Under the pieces are notes generated by a model. The model was not told where the DNA came from. It searched no databases and saw nothing but the letters and a program-made list of their open reading frames with translations. DNA of 64,000 nt from positions 1 through 64,000 of the forward strand of contig DASSJT010000203.1 in the NCBI GenBank assembly GCA_035691065.1, written 5' to 3'. This document shows positions 52,456 to 61,392 of the stretch, in pieces. A program made the translations under genes and the position numbers. Each line of letters begins with the position of its first letter. Positions within the stretch are counted from its first letter, which is position 1. The DNA is from DASSJT01 sp035691065. GTDB taxonomy: Bacteria > Actinomycetota > Actinomycetes > Actinomycetales > Dermatophilaceae.

Positions 52456-54243
52456 CTAGCCGGCGTCCTTGATCTCGGCGATCACGGCGCCGTTCGTCAC
52501 CGTCGCGCCGACCTCGGCAGTCAGGCCGGTGACCGTGCCGGCCTTGTGCGCCGTGATCGGCTGCTCCATCTTCATCGCCTCGAGCACGACCACCAGGTCG
52601 CCCTCGGCGACCTCCTGGCCCTCCTCGACGGCGATCTTGACGATGGTGCCCTGCATGGGTGCGGTGAGGGCGTCCCCGGAAGCGGCCGTCCCGGCCCTGG
52701 CGCCGCTCGAGCGCCGCGGGGCCTTCTTCTTGGCGGCCGCACCGCCGCCCAGGGCGAGGCCACCGGGCAGCACTACTTCCAGGCGCTTGCCACCCACCTC
52801 GACGACGACGGTCTGGCGCTCGCCGTCCTGCTCCGGCGCACCGGCGACTGGGCCGGCATACGGCGGGATCGTGTTCTCGAACTCGGTCTCGATCCACCGC
52901 GTGTGCACGGCGAAGGGCTCGCCGGGGTCGGCCGGTGCGAAGGCGGGGTCGTGGACGACGGCCCGGTGGAACGGCAGCACCGTCGGCATGCCCTCGACGA
53001 CGAACTCGTCAAGGGCCCGCCGGGCCCGCTGGAGCGCCTGCTGGCGGTCGTGGCCGGTGACGATCAGCTTGGCGAGCATCGAGTCGAACGCCTCCGCGAC
53101 CGCGTCGCCCTCCACGACGCCGGAGTCCAGGCGCACCCCGGGGCCTGATGGTGGCCGGAACGCCGTCACGACCCCTGGGGCCGGCAGGAAGTTGCGCCCC
53201 GGGTCCTCGCCGTTGATGCGGAACTCGATCGAGTGCGCCCGGGGCGCGGGGTCGGTGTAGCCGAGCTCCTCGCCGGCTGCGATCCGCAGCTGCTCGCGCA
53301 CGAGGTCGATGCCGGTGACCTCCTCGGTGACCGGGTGCTCGACCTGCAGCCGGGTGTTGACCTCGAGGAAGGAGATCGTGCCGTCCTGGCCGACCAGGAA
53401 CTCGCAGGTGCCGGCCCCGGTGTAGCCCGCGTGAAGCAGGATCGCCTTGGAGGCGCGGACCAGCTCGGCATTCTGCGCTTCGGACAGGAAAGGGGCGGGC
53501 GCCTCCTCGACGAGCTTCTGGTGGCGGCGCTGGAGTGAGCAGTCGCGGGTGGAGACGACGACCACCGTGCCGTGCTGGTCGGCCAGGCACTGGGTCTCGA
53601 CGTGTCGGGGCCTCTCGAGGTAGCGCTCGACGAAGCACTCGCCTCGGCCGAACGCCGCCACGGCCTCGCGGACCGCGGACTCGTACAGCTCGGGGATCTC
53701 CTGCAGGGTGTGGGCCACCTTGAGGCCACGCCCGCCGCCGCCGTAGGCGGCCTTGATGGCCACCGGAAGTCCGTGTGCCTCGGCGAAGTCGATGACCTCG
53801 ACCGCGCTGCCGACCGGGTCAGGGGTGCCCGCCACGAGGGGCGCGTTGGCAGCGGCCGCGATGTGGCGCGCCTTCACCTTGTCCCCCAGGGCGTCGATGG
53901 CCTCGGGGGAGGGACCGATCCAGATCAGCCCGGCGTCGATGACCGCCGCTGCGAAATGGGCGTTCTCGGCGAGGAACCCGTAGCCGGGGTGGACGGCGTC
54001 GGCCCCCGAGCGCTTGGCGACCTCCAGGAGCTTGTCCTGGGCGAGGTAGCTGTCGCCGGGCGTCGACCCTCCGAGTGCGTAGGCCTCGTCCGCCAGCTTC
54101 ACGTGCAGGGCGTCCCGGTCCGGGTCCGCGTAAACCGCCACCGACGCGACCCCGCTGTCGGTGCAGGCCCGGGCGATGCGCACGGCGATCTCGCCGCGGT
54201 TGGCAATGAGGACCTTGGAGATCGGCTTCAGGACGGGCGCCAT
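52456..54243 (-). CDS. accA3: Acyl-CoA carboxylase alpha chain (biotin carboxylase plus biotin carrier)
   Basis: Carboxylates its own biotin with ATP and bicarbonate for acetyl-, propionyl- or longer acyl-CoA carboxylases. It is 595 residues. The biotin carboxylase part (1-450) has KVLIANRGEIAVRIARA, the glycine-rich ATP loop KAAYGGGGRGLKV and FLEVNTRLQVEHPVTEE. An alanine/lysine linker joins it to the biotinyl domain, where EAMKMEQP carries the biotin lysine. Mtb AccA3 has the same layout and a similar neighbourhood with maf; the symbol rests on that. The carboxyltransferase at 61393-63021 could be one of its partners. Confidence 0.92.
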   Translation of the reverse strand: MAPVLKPISKVLIANRGEIAVRIARACTDSGVASVAVYADPDRDALHVKLADEAYALGGSTPGDSYLAQDKLLEVAKRSGADAVHPGYGFLAENAHFAAAVIDAGLIWIGPSPEAIDALGDKVKARHIAAAANAPLVAGTPDPVGSAVEVIDFAEAHGLPVAIKAAYGGGGRGLKVAHTLQEIPELYESAVREAVAAFGRGECFVERYLERPRHVETQCLADQHGTVVVVSTRDCSLQRRHQKLVEEAPAPFLSEAQNAELVRASKAILLHAGYTGAGTCEFLVGQDGTISFLEVNTRLQVEHPVTEEVTGIDLVREQLRIAAGEELGYTDPAPRAHSIEFRINGEDPGRNFLPAPGVVTAFRPPSGPGVRLDSGVVEGDAVAEAFDSMLAKLIVTGHDRQQALQRARRALDEFVVEGMPTVLPFHRAVVHDPAFAPADPGEPFAVHTRWIETEFENTIPPYAGPVAGAPEQDGERQTVVVEVGGKRLEVVLPGGLALGGGAAAKKKAPRRSSGARAGTAASGDALTAPMQGTIVKIAVEEGQEVAEGDLVVVLEAMKMEQPITAHKAGTVTGLTAEVGATVTNGAVIAEIKDAG

Positions 54244-54391
54244 GCTGCGGAGCCTAGCGTCTCGAATAACGGGGCCAACCACCCCGCGGACGTGAGGTGC
54301 GTCAACCTCCGGGAGCCCCGATTTGTTCCCCGGCGTCCCCCTCCCCGAGACGGCTTCGGGCCTGTCGCCAGACCGGCATACAGTCGTTGCC

Positions 54392-55228
54392 ATGACCGTT
54401 GTACCCAACGTTTCCCTGTCCGCTGGCACTGGCTCGATCGAGAACCCGCAGCTGGGGTTCGGGGTCTGGCAGGTGCCTGACGACGAGGCGGAGACGGCCG
54501 TCCTGAAGGCACTCGAGGTCGGCTACCGCTCCATCGACACCGCTCGGCTCTACCACAACGAGGAGGGCGTGGGCCGAGCCCTGAAGGCCACCGACGTGCC
54601 CCGCGACGAGATCTTCGTGACCACGAAGGTCTGGAACACCGACCACGGCTTCGACACCACGCTGGCGGCGTTCGACGCGTCGGCGCAGCGGCTCGGCCTC
54701 GACGTCGTCGACCTGTTCCTGATCCACTGGCCCACACCGGCGAAGAACCGTTACGTCGACACCTGGAAGGCGCTGCTGAAGCTGCGCGAGGACGGGCGGG
54801 CGCGCGCCGTGGGCGTGTGCAACTTCCAGCCCGACCACCTGCAGCGGCTGAAGGACGAGACCGGGGAGTTCCCGGCGATCAACCAGGTCGAGCTGCACCC
54901 CTACCTGCAGCAGAAGGCGCTCCGGGAGTTCCACGCCGCCAACGGCATCGTGACCGAGGCCTGGAGCCCCCTCGCGTCTGGCGGCGACGTCCTGACCGAC
55001 GCCCAGATCAAGGCGATCGCCGACAAGCACGGGGTGACCCCGGCCCAGGCGATCCTGCGCTGGCACCTCGACATCGGCAACGTCGTGATCCCCAAGTCGG
55101 TCACGCCGAGCCGCATCGAGGAGAACTTCAACCTCTTCGGCTTCACCCTCGACGAGGAGGACCTCGCGACGATCGCGACCCTCGACCGAGGTCACCGCAC
55201 GGGTCCCGACCCCGACCAGTTCAACTGA
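54392..55228 (+). CDS. Aldo/keto reductase
   Basis: A 278-residue NADPH-dependent carbonyl reductase of the AKR5-like bacterial group. The catalytic tetrad is visible: Asp in YRSIDTARLY, Tyr in ARLYHNEEGVG, Lys in FVTTKVWN and His in LIHWPTP; the NADPH tail is VIPKSVTPSRIEENFNLFGF. ATG 54392 gives the normal length. It is divergent from the carboxylase alpha gene and followed by a strong hairpin. Substrate unknown; 2,5-diketogluconate-reductase-like annotation would be usual. Confidence 0.92.
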   Translation: MTVVPNVSLSAGTGSIENPQLGFGVWQVPDDEAETAVLKALEVGYRSIDTARLYHNEEGVGRALKATDVPRDEIFVTTKVWNTDHGFDTTLAAFDASAQRLGLDVVDLFLIHWPTPAKNRYVDTWKALLKLREDGRARAVGVCNFQPDHLQRLKDETGEFPAINQVELHPYLQQKALREFHAANGIVTEAWSPLASGGDVLTDAQIKAIADKHGVTPAQAILRWHLDIGNVVIPKSVTPSRIEENFNLFGFTLDEEDLATIATLDRGHRTGPDPDQFN

Positions 55229-55235
55229 GCCGTAT

Positions 55236-55273
55236 GCCGGGTGGTCGCCTTCCCAGGGAGGCGACCACCCGGC
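55236..55273 (+). terminator. Hairpin terminator of the aldo/keto reductase gene
   Basis: GCCGGGTGGTCGCCT (55236-55250) and AGGCGACCACCCGGC (55259-55273) form a perfect 15-bp stem with an 8-nt loop, 8 bp after the stop. No T run follows. Its left arm begins inside a CGGCATAC-family octamer. Confidence 0.8.
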
Positions 55274-55299
55274 GTCGTGCGCCGTGCCTGGCCGCCGAA

Positions 55300-55426
55300 G
55301 AACCCCGCCATGGCACGGTTTTCGACCGTGGGCGCCGAGTCATGGCGGGAGAACCCGGCCGTGGCGCGGTTTTCGACCATGGGCGGCCGTGGTGGGCGGA
55401 GAACCCCACCGTGGCTGGGTTCTCCG
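55300..55426. repeat. Three imperfect copies of a 50-bp intergenic repeat
   Basis: GAACCCCGCC-like starts recur at 55300, 55351 and 55401 (periods 51 and 50), each followed by a TGGC-CGG-TTTTCGACC-TGGGC-type core; the third copy is partial and more diverged. The block fills most of the gap before tryptophan dioxygenase. It has no convincing coding frame. Confidence 0.75.
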
Positions 55427-55449
55427 GTCCCCGGCCTAGGGTGTGCGCC

Positions 55450-56313
55450 ATGGGCTCCAACCAGGCCGACCCGCGAGCGGTTCGCGCGCTCGAGCAGGGC
55501 GTCCAGCGCGACTTCACCCAGGCGATGTCCTACGGCGACTACCTCGGGCTCGACCAGCTGCTCTCCGCCCAGCACCCCCGGAGCCAGCCGCCGCAGCATG
55601 ACGAGCTGCTCTTCATCATCCAGCACCAGACCTCCGAGCTCTGGCTGAAGCTGATGCTCCACGAGCTGCGCTCGGCCCGCAGTCTGCTCGCGGCCGACGA
55701 ACTGGCTCCTGCCCTGAAGCGCCTGGCCCGGGTCAAGCACATCCAGAAGACCCTCATCGAGCAGTGGTCGGTGCTGGCGACCCTGACGCCGAGCGAGTAC
55801 GCCGAGATCCGGCCCTTCCTCGCCACCAGCTCGGGCTTCCAGTCCTGGCAGTACCGCGCCGTCGAGTTCCTCCTCGGCAACAAGAACGCCGAGATGGTGC
55901 AGGTCTTCGACCACGACCCAGACGCCCGCCGCCTGCTCGAGGGCCTGCTTCACGAGCCGAGCCTCTACGACGAGTTCCTGCGCTTCCTGAGCCGGCGCGG
56001 CTACGCCGTCCCCGCAGACCTGCTCGACCGCGACTTCTCCCAGCCGTACCTGCTGCACGAGGGCCTGGTCGACGTGTTCGCCGAGGTCTACGCCGTACCT
56101 CACGACCACTGGGGCGTCTACGAGACCTGCGAAGAGCTTGTCGACGTCGAGGACAACTTCCAGGAGTGGCGCTTCCGCCACCTCCAGGTAGTCACCCGCA
56201 CCATCGGGCACAAGCGGGGCACGGGGGGCTCGTCCGGGGTCGACTTCCTGCGCCGGGCGCTGGACCTCACCTTCTTCCCGGAGCTGTATGCCGTCCGCAC
56301 CCGGATCGGGTAG
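55450..56313 (+). CDS. kynA: Tryptophan 2,3-dioxygenase
   Basis: A heme enzyme opening the indole ring of L-tryptophan to N-formylkynurenine. It is 287 residues from ATG 55450. Family motifs: MSYGDYLGLDQLLSAQHP, HDELLFIIQHQTSELWLK, SSGFQSWQYRAVEFLLGNK, and the axial heme histidine in EWRFRHLQVVTRTIGHKRGTGG. No formamidase or kynureninase gene is next to it; a PfkB kinase follows after 3 bp. An in-frame GTG lies 9 bp upstream of the ATG. Confidence 0.96.
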   Translation: MGSNQADPRAVRALEQGVQRDFTQAMSYGDYLGLDQLLSAQHPRSQPPQHDELLFIIQHQTSELWLKLMLHELRSARSLLAADELAPALKRLARVKHIQKTLIEQWSVLATLTPSEYAEIRPFLATSSGFQSWQYRAVEFLLGNKNAEMVQVFDHDPDARRLLEGLLHEPSLYDEFLRFLSRRGYAVPADLLDRDFSQPYLLHEGLVDVFAEVYAVPHDHWGVYETCEELVDVEDNFQEWRFRHLQVVTRTIGHKRGTGGSSGVDFLRRALDLTFFPELYAVRTRIG

Positions 56314-56316
56314 GCC

Positions 56317-57261
56317 ATGCCGCGCGTGATCCACACGGCGCAGGCGCTCGTCGACGTGGTCGTCGAGGTGGCCGGCCTCCCGCGGCGCGGCGGCAACGCG
56401 GTTGCGACGAGCTACGCGCGGTATGCCGGGGGAGCGGTCAACATCCTCGTCGCGGCGGTACGCTCCGGCGCCACCGCGGTGCACGCCGGAGCGCATGGGA
56501 CGGGCGCCAACGGCGACCTCGTGCGAGCTGCCCTTGCAGCCGAGGGGGTTGCCCTCAGCAGCCCGCGTGTGCCCGGCCTCGACACCGGCATCTGCTTCGT
56601 CATGGTCGAGCCGAGCGCGGAGCGCACCTTCGTCACCACCCAGGGCGCCGAGCGCCACATCACCGTCGAGAGCCTGCAGACCTCCGCACCTGACGCGGGC
56701 GACCTCGTCTGCGTCAGCGGCTACTCCCTCGTCGGCCGCACCCGCGACCCCCTGCTCGAGTGGCTCGGCCAGCTGCCGTCGGGAGTCGAGGTGGTGCTCG
56801 ACCCGGGGGCGGCCTTCGCCGACCTCGACCCCACGGTGCGCGAGCGCATGCTGGCCCGCACCACAGTCTGGACGAGCAACGCCGAGGAGGCCCAGGCGCT
56901 CACCGGCGAGCCGGATCTCCCGGCCAGCGCCGCGGCCGCGGTGTCGCGCCTCCCCGGGTGGGCGGTCGCGATCGTCCGCGACGGCCCCAAAGGCTGCGTG
57001 GTGCACGCTGACGGCCACACGGCATACGTGTCCGGCTTCCCACAGCGGGCGGTCGACACCAACGGCGCGGGTGACACGCACACCGGTGTGCTGGTCGCCG
57101 AACGGGCAGCGGGCGCGGACTGGGTCGAGGCGGCCCGGCGGGCCAACGCAGCCGGGGCGATCAAGGTCACCAGGCGGGGACCCGCGACGGCACCCACGGC
57201 CGCGGAGATCGACGCGTTCCTGGCGGCCCAGGAGACGGTCAGATCGGCAGGTTCCGGGTGA
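56317..57261 (+). CDS. PfkB family carbohydrate/nucleoside kinase
   Basis: A 314-residue ribokinase-like kinase starting 3 bp after kynA. The N-terminal glycine pair is in YARYAGGAVNILVAA; the anion-hole and catalytic base are in VDTNGAGDTHTGVL. Candidate substrates are ribose, fructose-type sugars or a nucleoside; no residue decides. Being coupled to kynA is curious, since no pathway links them directly. Its last 23 bp overlap the convergent VWA gene. Confidence 0.88.
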   Translation: MPRVIHTAQALVDVVVEVAGLPRRGGNAVATSYARYAGGAVNILVAAVRSGATAVHAGAHGTGANGDLVRAALAAEGVALSSPRVPGLDTGICFVMVEPSAERTFVTTQGAERHITVESLQTSAPDAGDLVCVSGYSLVGRTRDPLLEWLGQLPSGVEVVLDPGAAFADLDPTVRERMLARTTVWTSNAEEAQALTGEPDLPASAAAAVSRLPGWAVAIVRDGPKGCVVHADGHTAYVSGFPQRAVDTNGAGDTHTGVLVAERAAGADWVEAARRANAAGAIKVTRRGPATAPTAAEIDAFLAAQETVRSAGSG

Positions 57262-58831
57262 CGAACTGCCGCAGCTGCTCCAGGTTGCGGCACTCGTGCA
57301 TGTCCGCGATGCGGGCGTAGAGCGGAGCGGCCGAGTCGCCGGTGCCCCAGGAGGTCTCCGGCTCGGGGTTGAGCCACACCGCGTGTCGGGCCCGGCCCAC
57401 GATCTCGCGGAAGGCGTCGAGCTGCGGGTCGGTGCCATTGCTGCGCGCGTCGCCCAGGACGATGACCGACGAACGGGGCCCGACCGCCGACAGGTACCGG
57501 TCGACGAAGTCGGCGAAGGCCGTGCCGTAGTCGCTGTTCCCGTGGAAGGCCGCGACTCTCGCCTCCTGCGCGACGAGCTTCCGCACGTCCTGCGCCTGCC
57601 CAGCCGCCGCGATGATGGGCGTGATGTCATCGCAGATGTTGACGAACCCGAAGACCCGCACTCGCCGGAACTGCGCGCTCAGTGCCTGCATCAACAGCAT
57701 CGTGAATCCGGAGAAGTTGGCCACCGAGCTGGACAGGTCGCACAGCAGGACGAGGTCTGGCTTGCCGGGGTGGCGGCGCTGGAAGGCCGGCTTCATGGGG
57801 ACGCCGCCGGTCGACATCGACGAGCGCAGCGTGCGCCGGATGTCGATCTGGCCGCGGGCGGCGCGCCGCCGCCGAGCGGCCACCCGCGCCGCCAGCCTGC
57901 GCGCCAGCGGACCGAGCGTGTGCCGCAGCTCGGCGAACTCCTCGGGTGAGGCCAGCGTGAACGGCCGCCGCTCGAGCGGCGCGCGGACGGCATACCTCGC
58001 AATCCGCTCCTGACCGCGCACTTCGGCATTGCGACGGCGCGCCTCGGTCTCGACCCGGCGGCGGAACGCCGCCACCCGTCGCCTGATCTCGTCGCGGTCA
58101 TACCGGTCGGACAGCCGCTCAGGGCGTATGCCGGCTGGGCCGGCTCCGCTCGCGCCAGCCCTTTGGCCCCGGGTCCCGATGCCGGCGGAGCCGCCGTCGA
58201 GGGTGCCGGTCTCGTCGACTGCCCGAGCGATCGCGAGGGCGCCCACGATGGCGGTCTGGGGGTTGAGCGCGTCGAGGGCCTGCTGGGCCGACCAGCCGCC
58301 GAGCGTTGCGGAGTTGCCGAGCCGGCCGAGCTCGTCGAGGGCACGGGCGGCGAGCCTGTCGAGGGTGTGGTCGTCGTTCTCGGCCAGGGCTCGGGTCAGC
58401 TCGTGCCGGATGAGTGCGGCCCGGCTGCGGGGGTCGAGTCCGGCGCGCTCGACAGCAGGCGGCTGGGAGCGATCTCCCGCCGCCGCCGGGCTGAACCGAT
58501 CTCCCACTGCCGCCGGGAAGTACACCTCGAAGAGCTGGTCGAAGACCGAGCGCTGTCCGGCACGACGCATCAGCGCTGCGGCAAGCCCTTCGCGCAGCCG
58601 ATCTCGACGCTCGAGCCCCAGCGCGCTGATCACGGCGCCCGCGTCGACCACCTCGCTCGTCCCGACCGCCACCCCGTGCGTGCGCAGGGCGCCGCAGAAG
58701 GCCACGAGCCGCGCCGCGAGGTCCATGGGCTGGGCCGACCCGCCTGACTCGGCCGGTGCGACCGCACCGCCCCCAGCGGGCGGCAGGTCAGCGGGCGGCA
58801 GGTCAGCGGACGGCAGGTCAGCGGACGGCAT
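57239..58831 (-). CDS. VWA domain (CoxE-like) protein
   Basis: A 530-residue protein with a C-terminal von Willebrand A domain whose metal-ion site starts LCDLSSSVANFSG (DxSxS). The middle is arginine-rich and helical (ARRLAARVAARRRRAARG). Such proteins work with a MoxR ATPase to insert metals or remodel enzyme complexes. The N-terminus is repeat-coded (LPSADLPSADLPPADLPPAG). It starts at ATG 58831 inside the end of the MoxR gene (14-bp overlap). No carbon monoxide dehydrogenase or other obvious client is in the window. Confidence 0.9.
   Translation of the reverse strand: MPSADLPSADLPPADLPPAGGGAVAPAESGGSAQPMDLAARLVAFCGALRTHGVAVGTSEVVDAGAVISALGLERRDRLREGLAAALMRRAGQRSVFDQLFEVYFPAAVGDRFSPAAAGDRSQPPAVERAGLDPRSRAALIRHELTRALAENDDHTLDRLAARALDELGRLGNSATLGGWSAQQALDALNPQTAIVGALAIARAVDETGTLDGGSAGIGTRGQRAGASGAGPAGIRPERLSDRYDRDEIRRRVAAFRRRVETEARRRNAEVRGQERIARYAVRAPLERRPFTLASPEEFAELRHTLGPLARRLAARVAARRRRAARGQIDIRRTLRSSMSTGGVPMKPAFQRRHPGKPDLVLLCDLSSSVANFSGFTMLLMQALSAQFRRVRVFGFVNICDDITPIIAAAGQAQDVRKLVAQEARVAAFHGNSDYGTAFADFVDRYLSAVGPRSSVIVLGDARSNGTDPQLDAFREIVGRARHAVWLNPEPETSWGTGDSAAPLYARIADMHECRNLEQLRQFVTRNLPI
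58776..58831 (-). repeat. 15-bp tandem repeat spanning the MoxR stop and VWA start
   Basis: Plus-strand units GCGGGCGGCAGGTCA start at 58776 and 58791; GCGGACGGCAGGTCA starts at 58806; a partial copy reaches the VWA start codon. It codes for LP(S/P)AD in the VWA frame, and unit 3 contains the MoxR stop. A 15-bp change keeps both frames. Confidence 0.9.
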
Positions 58832-59705
58832 CCCCGAGCGGCCTGTCGAGGTCTAGGGCGACCGAGGCGCGGGCGATGTCCTCTTGGTGCTTGAGGACCA
58901 CCCCGAGGCTCTGCTTCACCAGGGCGGGGTCCAGCTCGGCCGCGCCGAGGGCGAGCAGCGTGCGGGCCCAGTCGATCGTCTCGGCGATCGAGGGCGGCTT
59001 CCGCAGGCCCATGGCCCGCAGCGCCCCCACCAGGCGCACCACGGACTGGGCCAGGGCTTCGGTCAGCCCGGGCGCCTGGAGCTGGACGATCGCGCGCTCG
59101 AGCGCGGGCTCGGGGTAGTCGATGTGCAGGAAGAGGCACCGTCTGCGCAGTGCCTCGGAGAGGTCGCGGGTCGCGTTGGAGGTCAGCACCACGAACGGCC
59201 GGTGGCGGGCCACGATGGTGCCCATCTCCGGAACCGTCACCTGGAAGTCGCTGAGCACCTCCAGGAGCAGGCCCTCGATCTCGACGTCCGCCTTGTCGAG
59301 CTCATCGACGAGCAGCGTCGCCGGCTGCTCGCTCCGGACCGCCCTCAGTAGCGGCCGGGCCAAGAGGAACTCGTCGGTGAAGATATCCGAGCGCAGCTCG
59401 TCCCAGTGGCCCTCGCCGGCGGCGGTGATGCGGAGGAGCTGCTTGGCGTGGTTCCACTCATACAGCGCACGGGCCTCGTCGACGCCCTCGTAGCACTGGA
59501 GCCGGATCAGCTCGGCATCGGTCGCGGCCGCCACAGCCTTGGCGAGCTCGGTCTTGCCCACACCTGCCGGGCCCTCCACCAGCAGCGGCTTCCCGAGGCG
59601 ATCGGCGAGGAACACGGTGGTCGCGATGGCCTCCGAGGCGAGGTAGCCGGTGCGGGCGAGCCGCTCGGAGACCTCCTCGATCGACCCGAAGCGCGGCTGA
59701 GTCAT
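58818..59705 (-). CDS. MoxR family AAA+ ATPase
   Basis: A 295-residue chaperone-like ATPase. Walker A is LVEGPAGVGKTELAK, Walker B is LLVDELDKAD, sensor 1 VLTSNATRD, and the arginine finger region is LSEALRRRCLFLHID. It pairs with the VWA protein encoded next (14-bp overlap), the standard MoxR-VWA module for assembling or activating a client enzyme. It starts 7 bp downstream of the MerR gene, so all three may share a transcript and respond to the same signal. Confidence 0.93.
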   Translation of the reverse strand: MTQPRFGSIEEVSERLARTGYLASEAIATTVFLADRLGKPLLVEGPAGVGKTELAKAVAAATDAELIRLQCYEGVDEARALYEWNHAKQLLRITAAGEGHWDELRSDIFTDEFLLARPLLRAVRSEQPATLLVDELDKADVEIEGLLLEVLSDFQVTVPEMGTIVARHRPFVVLTSNATRDLSEALRRRCLFLHIDYPEPALERAIVQLQAPGLTEALAQSVVRLVGALRAMGLRKPPSIAETIDWARTLLALGAAELDPALVKQSLGVVLKHQEDIARASVALDLDRPLGDAVR

Positions 59706-59712
59706 GGCGGGG

Positions 59713-60153
59713 TCATCGCCCGGCTGCCTGGGGGGCCTCGAGCCGCGCGAGGTCCTCCTGGCACCGGCGCTCGAAGTCGTCCAGCTCTCTCAGCGCGTCC
59801 TCGATGTCGCGGCGCCGCTGCTCGAGGTCGGCCCGGCGCTCGTCGATCTGCCCCAGAACGTAGGCCAGCTGGCTGGTACGACCGCGTGGCGCGTCGTAGA
59901 GGTCGATGATCGTGCGGATCTCCTCCAACGGGAACCCGAGTCGCTTGCCACGCAGGATCAGGTTGAGCCGGGTCCGGTCTCGGCGGTGGTAGATCCGCAC
60001 CGTGCCACGGCGCTCGGGGGAGATCAGCCCGAGGTCCTCGTAGTGCCGCACGGTCCGGTGGGTCACTCCGAACTCCTCGGCGATCTGCCGGATCGTCCAG
60101 GTCTGGTCCTCGCGGGAGTGCCGGGATCGCGGGCTTGTCATGGGGGCAATCAT
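59713..60153 (-). CDS. MerR family transcriptional regulator
   Basis: A regulator of 146 residues (ATG 60153) or 142 (ATG 60141). The MerR helix-turn-helix is TIRQIAEEFGVTHRTVRHYEDLGL, then the wing ISPERRGTVRIYHRRD and a long coiled coil (QIDERRADLEQRRRDIEDAL). It has no cysteine-rich metal loop. It resembles LiuR-type regulators of branched-chain amino acid and fatty acid degradation, and it is divergent from acyl-CoA dehydrogenase and carboxyltransferase genes. A perfect palindrome in the 50-bp gap is its probable operator. No ribosome-binding site is seen, so the mRNA may be leaderless. Confidence 0.88.
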   Translation of the reverse strand: MIAPMTSPRSRHSREDQTWTIRQIAEEFGVTHRTVRHYEDLGLISPERRGTVRIYHRRDRTRLNLILRGKRLGFPLEEIRTIIDLYDAPRGRTSQLAYVLGQIDERRADLEQRRRDIEDALRELDDFERRCQEDLARLEAPQAAGR

Positions 60154-60159
60154 TGCTTT

Positions 60160-60175
60160 ACGTTAACGTTAACGT
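60160..60175. promoter_or_regulatory. Perfect palindrome, probable MerR/LiuR-like operator
   Basis: ACGTTAACGTTAACGT is a perfect 16-bp palindrome in the 50-bp gap between the MerR gene and the acyl-CoA dehydrogenase gene, flanked by TTT and CAA. It resembles the TTACGTxxACGTAA-type motif reported for LiuR in proteobacteria (from memory). MerR proteins usually bind such sites within the promoter spacer. Confidence 0.7.
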
Positions 60176-60203
60176 CAACACCCACCGACAAGCAGGGACC
60201 ACG

Positions 60204-61388
60204 ATGTTCGAGTTGAGCAAGGACCACGAGGACTTCCGCAAGGTGGTCCGCGAGTTCGCCGAGGCCGAAGTCGGCCCGCACATCGCTCAGTGGGACCGCG
60301 AGCACCACTTCCCGGCCGACCTGGTCCCCAAGATGGGCGCCCTCGGCCTGTTCGGCCTGGTGGTGCCGGAGGAGTACGGCGGCAGCGCCGACGGCGGCCC
60401 CGACTTCACGGCCCTCTGCGTCGCCATCGAGGAGCTCGGCCGGGTCGACCAGTCGATCGGCATCACGCTGTCGGCAGGAGTGGGCCTGGGCATCAACCCG
60501 ATCCTCACCTACGGCAGCAGCGAGCAGAAGGAGCGCTGGCTGCCCGACCTGGTCGCCGGGCGCGCGCTTGCCGGTTTCGGCCTGACCGAGCCGGACGCCG
60601 GCTCCGACGCGGGCGCCACCAAGACGAAGGCGGTCCGCGACGGGGAGGAGTGGGTCATCAATGGCGCCAAGGCGTTCATCACCAACTCGGGCACCTCGAT
60701 CACCTCGGTGGTCACGGTCACTGCCCGCACCGGCACCAACGACGACGGCTCGGCGCAGATCAGCGCGATCCTCGTGCCCTCGGGCACACCGGGATTCGTC
60801 GTCGAACCGCCGTACGAGAAGCTGGGCTGGCGCGTCTCCGACACGCACGGCCTCACCTTCCAGGACTGCCGCGTGCCGGTCGCAAACCTCCTCGGCCAGG
60901 AGGGCGACGGCTTCAAGCAGTTCCTCAAGACCCTTGACGACGGCCGCATCGCCATCTCTGCGCTCTCGGTCGGCATGGCCCAGGCGATGCTCGAGCTGTC
61001 CACCGACTACGCCAAGACCCGCACCGCGTTCGGCCGGCCGATCGGCGCCAACCAGGGCGTCTCCTTCCAGGTCGCAGACCTCGCCGTGATGGTCGAGGCG
61101 GCGCGGCTCCTCACCTACAAGGCGGCCTGGCTCAAGGACGAGCTCGAGCGCGGCCGCCGCTCGGTGCGCGAGGTGAAGCAGGCGGCCTCGATCGCCAAGC
61201 TCTACTCCAGCGAGGCGGCCGTCACGGCGACCCGCATCGCGGCCCAGGTCTTCGGCGGCAACGGCTTCATGGAGGAGTACCCCGTGGCCCGCTTCTACCG
61301 CGACGCCAAGATCCTGGAGATCGGGGAGGGCACCAGCGAGGTCCAGCGCATGGTGATCGCCCGCAACCTCGGCCTCCCGAGCGACTGA
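60204..61388 (+). CDS. Acyl-CoA dehydrogenase
   Basis: A 394-residue FAD enzyme introducing a 2,3-double bond into an acyl-CoA. Motifs: GFGLTEPDAGSDAGATKT, EEWVINGAKAFITNSG, KLGWRVSDTHGLTFQDC, and a terminal RFYRDAKILEIGEGTSEVQ with the catalytic glutamate expected there. Isovaleryl- or other short branched acyl-CoA dehydrogenases have this length and the glutamate in the same area as short-chain enzymes. It starts at ATG 60204 and is followed 4 bp later by the carboxyltransferase, under the MerR operator. Confidence 0.93.
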   Translation: MFELSKDHEDFRKVVREFAEAEVGPHIAQWDREHHFPADLVPKMGALGLFGLVVPEEYGGSADGGPDFTALCVAIEELGRVDQSIGITLSAGVGLGINPILTYGSSEQKERWLPDLVAGRALAGFGLTEPDAGSDAGATKTKAVRDGEEWVINGAKAFITNSGTSITSVVTVTARTGTNDDGSAQISAILVPSGTPGFVVEPPYEKLGWRVSDTHGLTFQDCRVPVANLLGQEGDGFKQFLKTLDDGRIAISALSVGMAQAMLELSTDYAKTRTAFGRPIGANQGVSFQVADLAVMVEAARLLTYKAAWLKDELERGRRSVREVKQAASIAKLYSSEAAVTATRIAAQVFGGNGFMEEYPVARFYRDAKILEIGEGTSEVQRMVIARNLGLPSD

Positions 61389-61392
61389 CGCC

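Noticed and set aside
55192..57630. An 812-codon frame on the minus strand across kynA and the PfkB gene
   Set aside because: Low-complexity translation with no recognisable motif; both plus-strand genes are clear family members.
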